NCBI GenBank assembly: GCA_016703065.1 | Contig: JADJCU010000004.1 | Span: 1-12,610 of the forward strand | Source: a bacterium | GTDB taxonomy: Bacteria > Electryoneota > RPQS01 | Length of the DNA stretch: 12,610 nucleotides | Direction: 5' to 3' | Notes under the pieces: generated by a model | What the model was told of the DNA's origin: nothing | Seen by the model: only the letters and a program-made list of their open reading frames with translations | Database searches by the model: none | Translations under genes and position numbers: made by a program | Part shown: piece by piece, positions 8,638-12,610 of the stretch | Numbering within the stretch: the stretch's first letter is position 1 | Layout: every line of letters starts with the position of its first letter

Positions 8638-8778
8638 ATTAAAACAAATAATATATTAAGAATCGCGATCAGGCGAGAGGCCGCCTTTGGGGAAATTAGT
8701 TCATGTCAGCGACTAACGGGTCAGCGACACTTGGCCTGACTTGCCGGAGTTTGTACCGGAGCGTCGCGCAACTCGTGC
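8638..8778. other. Intergenic region between perR and tRNA-Glu, no gene seen
   Basis: Begins A/T-rich and becomes GC-rich. The only structure noticed is a 9-base direct repeat, GTCAGCGAC, at 8705-8713 and 8720-8728. No ORF with family resemblance was found. Confidence 0.4.
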
Positions 8779-8807
8779 TTGACTTAAAGCGAGCATAGTC
8801 TTATCTT
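8779..8807 (+). promoter_or_regulatory. Promoter of tRNA-Glu
   Basis: TTGACT (8779-8784), a 17-base spacer and TATCTT (8802-8807) give near-consensus -35/-10 boxes. The predicted start is a few bases before the mature tRNA 5' end at 8819. Confidence 0.75.
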
Positions 8808-8818
8808 CACGTTCCTCT

Positions 8819-8891
8819 GGCGCGTTCGTCTAGGGGTCTAGGACGCTGGCCTCTCACGCCGGTAACACGGGTTCGAATCCCGTACGCGCTA
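8819..8891 (+). tRNA. tRNA-Glu (anticodon CUC)
   Basis: A 73-base cloverleaf. The acceptor arm GGCGCGT (8819-8825) pairs with ACGCGCT (8884-8890), with a G-U pair at position 1-72. The D arm is GTCTAGGGGTCTAGGAC. The anticodon stem CTGGC/GCCGG carries the loop CTCTCAC, so the anticodon is CUC and reads GAG. The T arm is ACGGG-TTCGAAT-CCCGT. The discriminator is A and no CCA is encoded. The integrase gene lies about 170 bases downstream, pointing back toward it, so this gene is the likely integration target. Confidence 0.93.
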
Positions 8892-8900
8892 CTAAAAATC

Positions 8901-8934
8901 AACGGGTTAGCCAATGCGGCTGACCCGTTTTTTT
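8901..8934 (+). terminator. Rho-independent terminator after tRNA-Glu
   Basis: AACGGGTTAGCC (8901-8912) pairs with GGCTGACCCGTT (8918-8929) with one G-U pair and loop AATGC. A run of seven T at 8928-8934 follows. Confidence 0.88.
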
Positions 8935-8940
8935 GTGCTG

Positions 8941-8973
8941 GGTCACGGACAGGTCACAAATAGGTCACAAGTT
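8941..8973 (+). repeat. Three GGTCAC direct repeats at 11-base period
   Basis: GGTCAC starts at 8941, 8952 and 8963, and in the last two copies extends to GGTCACAA. The 11-base spacing puts the copies on one face of the helix. The location between the tRNA and the integrase gene is where arm-type integrase or accessory sites are usually found. Confidence 0.7.
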
Positions 8974-9030
8974 CACGCCCGAAAGCCGGTAACTTGTTTT
9001 TGCGTTGGTGCTGACAGAGGAATCACGGGC

Positions 9031-9063
9031 AAAAAAAATGCGGGCCACAAAGTGAGCCCGCAT
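9031..9063 (-). terminator. Integrase gene terminator
   Basis: On the minus strand ATGCGGGC (9063-9056) pairs with GCCCGCAT (9045-9038). The stem extends by CAC/GTG past a one-base bulge and is followed by an eight-T run (9038-9031). It begins immediately after the integrase TAG at 9064-9066. Confidence 0.9.
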
Positions 9064-10177
9064 CTATTGTTCATTACGACTACTATCGGGTGGACCAGTG
9101 TAGTTTAGGCTGTTGACCGCAGACTTTGCGTGCGCGGGATCCAGAGCCAAATAATGTTTTCCCGTGACGGTGACACTGCTATGACCAAGCAAACGTGACA
9201 CCGTATAGATATCTATGCCTTGCTCGATTAGATGACAGGCGAATGTCGCACGCAAGGAATGTACGCAGATGCCGTCTGGTAGCCCGGCTTCTTTTCTAAT
9301 GCGTCTGAATGCCATTGATATTTGATTAGGGCCGAACTTCGGGAACAGTAGACCTGCATGCTTGCCAGGCCAATCGCTGAACACACGCATGAGTTCGTCG
9401 TTAATGGGAATCGTCCTTCGCTTTCCCATCTTGCCGACTTCAGAACGCACTACGATCTGCCTGCGCCCCATATCAACATCTTCCCAGCGCATCCCTAACG
9501 CTTCGTTTCGTCTACAGCCTGTGTTAAGCAGGAACTCTATGAACCGTCGGTAGTCTCCCGTGGCGGCATCAAGCAACACTGCAATTTCTTTTGCGCGAGA
9601 GCCACTGCGGGGTTCAGGATCTCCCCTGCCGAATCAACTTAAAACCCTTTGTCGGAAGTCCACCCTACCCCATGTCAGTTGCCTGACGGAGTGCTGTGTT
9701 CAAAATCCGAATTTCAATGTTAACCGTTGACTGAGACGCGACTTTCAAACGGTGTTCTTTGTATGATTCGACTAAGCTGGTTGACAGCTCTTCAAGCGGA
9801 ATGTCACCGATCCCTTCCACGAGACGCATAAACGCAGTTGCCTCACGCTCTGCCGTCTTGGGACTCTTATTCGAGTGAGCAAACGCGAGTGTCTGTTCCG
9901 CCAGGTCTGACAACCTCTGGCTTGGCAACATTTTGGCAACCTTAACATTCACTCCCTTCACTGCCGAGTCGCTAGCTTGCTTAACAGGAGCCTGCAAAGA
10001 AAGTAATTGGTCAACCTTCCCTTCTGCGAGCTGCTCGCAGAACTCCCTGTAGACTTTTTCCGCAGTGCGACGGTCTGTTTCACCGATTGTGAAGACCCGT
10101 TGTTTGCCGCGTTCCCAGTATCGGATATCCCAGACAGTGCGGTTGTCTTTGCGTTTTCGTTTCCTCAATGATGGCAC
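9064..10177 (-). CDS. int: Tyrosine recombinase / phage-type integrase, frameshifted in the middle
   Basis: This enzyme catalyses integration of the element at its attachment site. The start is GTG at 10177, fixed by a near-perfect Shine-Dalgarno (AAAGGAGGTGAT, 10194-10183) nine bases upstream. The N-terminal basic region (PSLRKRKRKDNRTVWDIRYW) matches the arm-binding domain of such integrases. RLSDLAEQTLAFAHSNKS to LNTALRQATDMG is the helical core-binding domain. Frame breaks between about 9575 and 9665 interrupt the linker; pieces LPTKGFKLIRQ and KEIAVLLDAATGDYRRF bridge it in other frames. The catalytic domain has NTGCRRNEAL (first Arg), GKMGKRRTIPI (Lys), CVHSLRATFACHLI (His and second Arg), LLGHSSVTVTGKHYLAL (His and nucleophile Tyr) and TAG at 9064. 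All catalytic residues are present. About 371 codons is normal. At least three indels in 90 bases mean either bad sequence or real decay. Confidence 0.9.
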
Positions 10178-10211
10178 AGGTTATCACCTCCTTTCGTGCC
10201 GGTTTGTTTCC

Positions 10212-10239
10212 GTAGCCCCTGAGACACCTCAGGGGCTAC
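10212..10239. promoter_or_regulatory. Perfect 12-bp hairpin between xis-like gene and integrase
   Basis: GTAGCCCCTGAG (10212-10223) and CTCAGGGGCTAC (10228-10239) pair fully around the loop ACAC. On the minus strand no T run follows; a T-rich tail exists only on the plus strand. It lies between the xis-like stop (10254) and the integrase ribosome site (10194), so it may limit readthrough, stabilise an mRNA end or act as a plus-strand terminator. Confidence 0.55.
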
Positions 10240-10253
10240 TATTTCTTATTCCG

Positions 10254-10472
10254 CTAATTTAACCCATTGCCGGGGCGTTTCGGCCCGTAGTGCTTTGAAT
10301 GTCGCTCTATGAACTCATCCAGTTGCTGCCGGGTGAAACACACCGAGTTCTTCGAGAATCGCACACAGTCCAACCTGCCCGCTTTAACATGGCGATGAAG
10401 GGTGGTCACGCTGAAACCGAGCATTGCAGCGGCTTCAGTCGTCTTGAATAGGATCTTTGATTCTGTTTTCAT
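10254..10472 (-). CDS. Small excisionase-like DNA-binding protein (MerR-type HTH / helix-turn-helix 17)
   Basis: A small basic protein with the segment KTTEAAAMLGFSVTTLHRHV, then KAGRLDCVRFSKNSVCFTRQQLDEFIERH. This is the TxxEAAxxLGxSxxTLxRxxxxGxL pattern of excisionase and AlpA-like proteins. In such elements these proteins bend DNA for excision or regulate int. The frame is open to GTG 10550, with in-frame ATGs at 10523, 10499 and 10472. I chose 10472 because it gives a 72-residue protein, normal for the family, and leaves the palindrome at 10502-10514 in the leader. No candidate has a good Shine-Dalgarno. The stop is TAG at 10254-10256. It lies between mcm and int on the same strand. No frameshift is apparent. 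It could instead be a replication or transcription regulator. Confidence 0.75.
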   Translation of the reverse strand: MKTESKILFKTTEAAAMLGFSVTTLHRHVKAGRLDCVRFSKNSVCFTRQQLDEFIERHSKHYGPKRPGNGLN

Positions 10473-10501
10473 TATGCTTGTTTCACTTGAAGCTGACATA
10501 G

Positions 10502-10514
10502 TGTCATTTTGACA
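10502..10514. promoter_or_regulatory. Palindrome TGTCA-N3-TGACA upstream of the xis-like gene
   Basis: TGTCATTTTGACA is an inverted repeat with 5-base arms and a 3-base spacer. The same half-site recurs in the array at 10578-10617, which suggests one regulator binds both. Confidence 0.5.
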
Positions 10515-10577
10515 AATTGCCATTCCCAGCCGTGTCGACGGCGGGACCACGATGCCGTGTTAGCATCACGCGGCCAG

Positions 10578-10617
10578 TTGTCACTTTGTCAGAATGACCA
10601 TTTGTCACTGTGTCACT
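10578..10617. repeat. 8-base phased TTGTCACT-type repeat array
   Basis: Five consecutive 8-base units read TTGTCACT, TTGTCAGA, ATGACCAT, TTGTCACT and GTGTCACT. The third is a half-site in inverted sense, making TGTCA-GAA-TGACC with its neighbour. The array overlaps the last codons and the stop of mcm and lies ahead of the xis-like gene. Confidence 0.6.
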
Positions 10618-12445
10618 TTTTGCTCCGGAATCTGGTATTCGTCGTGACCGAGCTTTTCGCGAGCGTCTCAAGATCGCGGCGGATTGTCCGGTCCGAGACT
10701 TTCGCCCTTTGCGTGCTTATAATCGTCCATGACAATAGCAACTGATACGACTTTGCCCGCGAACTTGGAGGATATGTAATCTCGGCGAGCAGTTACTTTG
10801 TTCTTGTGCGGATCCCTATACTCCGGCACCTGAAAAAACTCAAGCTTGGCCAGGAACTCAAGCTTGGTACTGACGAAGCCGAAGGCCGTTTCGACATCCG
10901 CGTCAGTCGCGACAGATCTGGCGTTTGCGCGTGCGCTGGCAAATACAAGCTTGTGGATTGAGTTGGAGAGTCGCGTTTGAAAATCACCGAGAAGCTCGAG
11001 TGATTCTAGCCTATCAGAGTTCTCGTCCAAAAGCTTCTTGTGTTCTCGACGAATAGCGTGCATGACACCCATCGGGATTTTAATCTCTGCGTACACTGAG
11101 CGGAGATAGGCAATCAGGACTTTCAGGTTTCCGCAAGTTTGTTTGCCGAGCCGGAATCGGGCCTGCTAACACATATCACCGGTTCAGAGTGCATCTCCAG
11201 AGCGATTTCTAACTGACGCGCCGTGTTTCGCGGAATCTCGATGATGAAGTCGAAGCGGCTCAGCACATTCATTGTAATGCCGACATCGAGTAACTGATCG
11301 GTAGGGCTTTGCGGACTTGAGTCGTTGGCATGCAGGTGCGATAGCCGGTTTGTGTCAATATGGATTGAGGTCAGGGCATGATGGGCCTGCTTTGCAGCAG
11401 TCGCATCAATGACGAGACCATCTTCCATCACCATGGAAAACACGCCCATCAAATCACCCTTATTTTTGACGTGGTGAAAATCCTGCACGATGAAGACACC
11501 GCGATGAGCCAGCGGAATCAATCCAGGATCTGATTTCCATTGCCCTGACGTATTAGTTGCGGCGCCTACGATACCTGCACGCGTAATCTTGCTGGGATGG
11601 GCCTCTTTTGAGACAGGGTTAAGAAGGGAGGCAGCTTCGGACAGCAGTTTCTTGCCGACGGCAGGTGAACCAATCACCAAGGAATGCAATTTGTAAGAAA
11701 TTTTACCGTTGCTGCTGTATCCATCTGAAAGAGACTGGAAGAGCGCGAAGCGCAACGCTTGCTCAAGTTGTGGCGCTTCATCCAACCCCTTGATGCGGAT
11801 GGCTTCAACCAGTTTTGTCCCGATGTATGACAGAAGATCACCGTCGTTCTCCTTGTGCGCTGAGACTGTCTTCTCGGCTTCCGCAATTTCTTCGCGTGTC
11901 GCCTGAACCATGCTTAGGGGATCTTCTGAAGGGTGCACATGGATCAGGAAGAACCTGTATAGCCACTTGTTCTTCGCGTTGAGGCCTTGCCATTCGGGTA
12001 TGATAGTTCCGTAGAAGTCAAGGCTGAGATATTCACCAAAGAATTCTTGCACGTCTTTCTGCAACCGCGAGTCTGTTATCCGGGTAGTCCTCAAGACATC
12101 ACCACGCTCGTCTTGGAATTCAAAACGAAGAATGTCAGCCATGCTGTTTCCGGTTGACACAGGTGCGTCCTCGTCGAGCCGTTTGAACGTGCCTCTGATT
12201 TTCACGGCCTTTCCAATGTTTTTATTGTTGCGACACGCCATAATAGTCGAGTAGTTGATCTGACTCCACTCCGCGCTTTTTAGACCTTTCAGCTTGGCTA
12301 CAATTCTCGACACAGTATTGCCGGTTTTCTTTACTGTGGATGAATCGTCCTCCTCGTCAGGCGGATTCCCATGCCGCGCCCAGAGGGTGAGGTTTTCCTC
12401 TGCGAATTTGATTGCGGCTTCATGGATTTCTCTGATTTCATTCAT
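10613..12445 (-). CDS. MCM-family AAA+ helicase homologue, divergent, with two frameshifts near the 3' end
   Basis: MCM proteins form hexameric DNA helicases that open replication origins. ATG at 12445 is preferred over 12511 because AAGGA lies upstream and the first 22 residues otherwise look non-coding. Residues 70-170 resemble the MCM N-terminal OB region (KAVKIRGTF..., FEFQDE, YLSLDFYGTIIPEW), but no zinc-finger cysteines are seen. The AAA+ core has LHSLVIGSPAVGKKLL (Walker A, residues 259-266), then GIVGAATN.SGQWKSDPG and LAHRGVFIVQDFHHV (Walker B position). MEDGLVIDATAAKQAHHALTS is followed by sensor Asn in IDTNRLS and the arginine-finger motif LSRFD (396-399). After an indel near 11125 the frame continues LKVLIAYLRSVYAEIK, then the lid (LSNSIHKLVFASARANARS..ATDADVETAFGFV). 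After a second indel near 10705 a winged-helix end VSDRTIRRDLETLAK leads to TGA at 10613-10615. About 611 codons. The order of motifs is that of MCM rather than of DnaC, RuvB or phage helicases. Confidence 0.8.
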
Positions 12446-12610
12446 TGTTTTTTGGGTTCCTTTTTTCAAGTCTTTGGTTTTCCTTTGTCTAATTTGATTC
12501 TTCCGGATCATCGCGGTATTTGCATTGGTCTGTCCGGTCTCACGCTAGGCAACATATTGAGATTTCGCGTAAGATACAATATAACAATAAGTTAGCTAAC
12601 GTTAGCTAAC
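12446..12610. promoter_or_regulatory. Upstream region of mcm with candidate promoter and palindromes
   Basis: On the minus strand TTGTAT (12579-12574), 17 bases and TATGTT (12556-12551) form a plausible promoter about 100 bases before the mcm start. TTAGCT within the palindrome, followed by a TATCTT about 17 bases on, is an alternative pair. GTTAGCTAAC occurs twice in tandem at 12591-12600 and 12601-12610. Each copy is a perfect palindrome and together they form a 20-base palindrome. The array may continue past the window edge. Confidence 0.5.

Larger units (their letters stand above)
8892..12610. mobile_element. Integrative element inserted at tRNA-Glu, right end outside window
   Basis: A tyrosine integrase, an excisionase-like HTH gene and an MCM-type helicase gene, all on the minus strand, lie beside a tRNA 3' end. 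This is the standard layout of a tRNA-targeting integrative element. The segment is visibly less GC-rich than the core genes to the left. The exact left boundary cannot be set, because the second attachment copy must lie beyond 12610. No capsid, conjugation or cargo gene is visible in the part seen, so phage, plasmid-like element and satellite all remain possible. Confidence 0.7.

Noticed and set aside
8705..8728. Direct repeat GTCAGCGAC x2 as an attachment-site duplication
   Set aside because: It is only 9 bases, lies upstream of the tRNA on the host side and does not match the tRNA 3' end, so it does not fit a tRNA-targeting integration core.
11100..11130. Programmed -1 frameshift in mcm
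   Set aside because: The site GGAAACCTGA lacks an X-XXY-YYZ slippery heptamer in the right phase, and similar breaks occur throughout the window, so a sequence error is simpler.

Overview
This window looks like a chromosomal segment of an uncultivated bacterium with a fairly GC-rich core genome. It is entered from the right by an integrated genetic element of visibly lower GC content. No gene fixes the lineage. The core genes are widespread bacterial families: nitronate monooxygenase, K+-independent proton pyrophosphatase, DUF47/Pit phosphate uptake and PerR/KatA peroxide defence. The tRNA lacks an encoded CCA end.

Layout: (1) 1-965, plus strand: the 3' part of a nitronate monooxygenase, closed by a clear terminator. 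(2) About 1530-4041, plus strand: a membrane proton-pumping pyrophosphatase (hppA). (3) 4025-4575: five degenerate head-to-tail copies, each about 107 bases, of the hppA 3' end plus its terminator hairpin. (4) 6280-4642, minus strand: a DUF47 (PhoU-like) gene and a Pit phosphate transporter in one operon. (5) 8537-6560, minus strand: perR and katA in one operon, with palindromes over the candidate promoter. (6) 8819-8891: tRNA-Glu(CUC) with its own promoter and terminator. (7) 8892 to the right edge: an integrative element on the minus strand. It holds a tyrosine integrase next to the tRNA, an excisionase-like HTH protein and a divergent MCM-type AAA+ helicase homologue. The window ends on a 20-base palindrome.

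The core genes fit an ordinary physiology. HppA hydrolyses pyrophosphate to phosphate while pumping protons; DUF47/Pit imports phosphate; PerR senses peroxide and should control KatA. The element combines site-specific recombination into a tRNA gene with a replication protein of a family best known from archaea and eukaryotes. That is the most unusual content here.

Caution: nearly every conserved gene is broken by single-base insertions or deletions, yet its residues still match the family when the frames are joined. The left 3.1 kb is worst and the mcm region is cleanest. I read this mainly as uncorrected sequence or assembly error rather than true pseudogenes, so gene bounds below span the joined frames.
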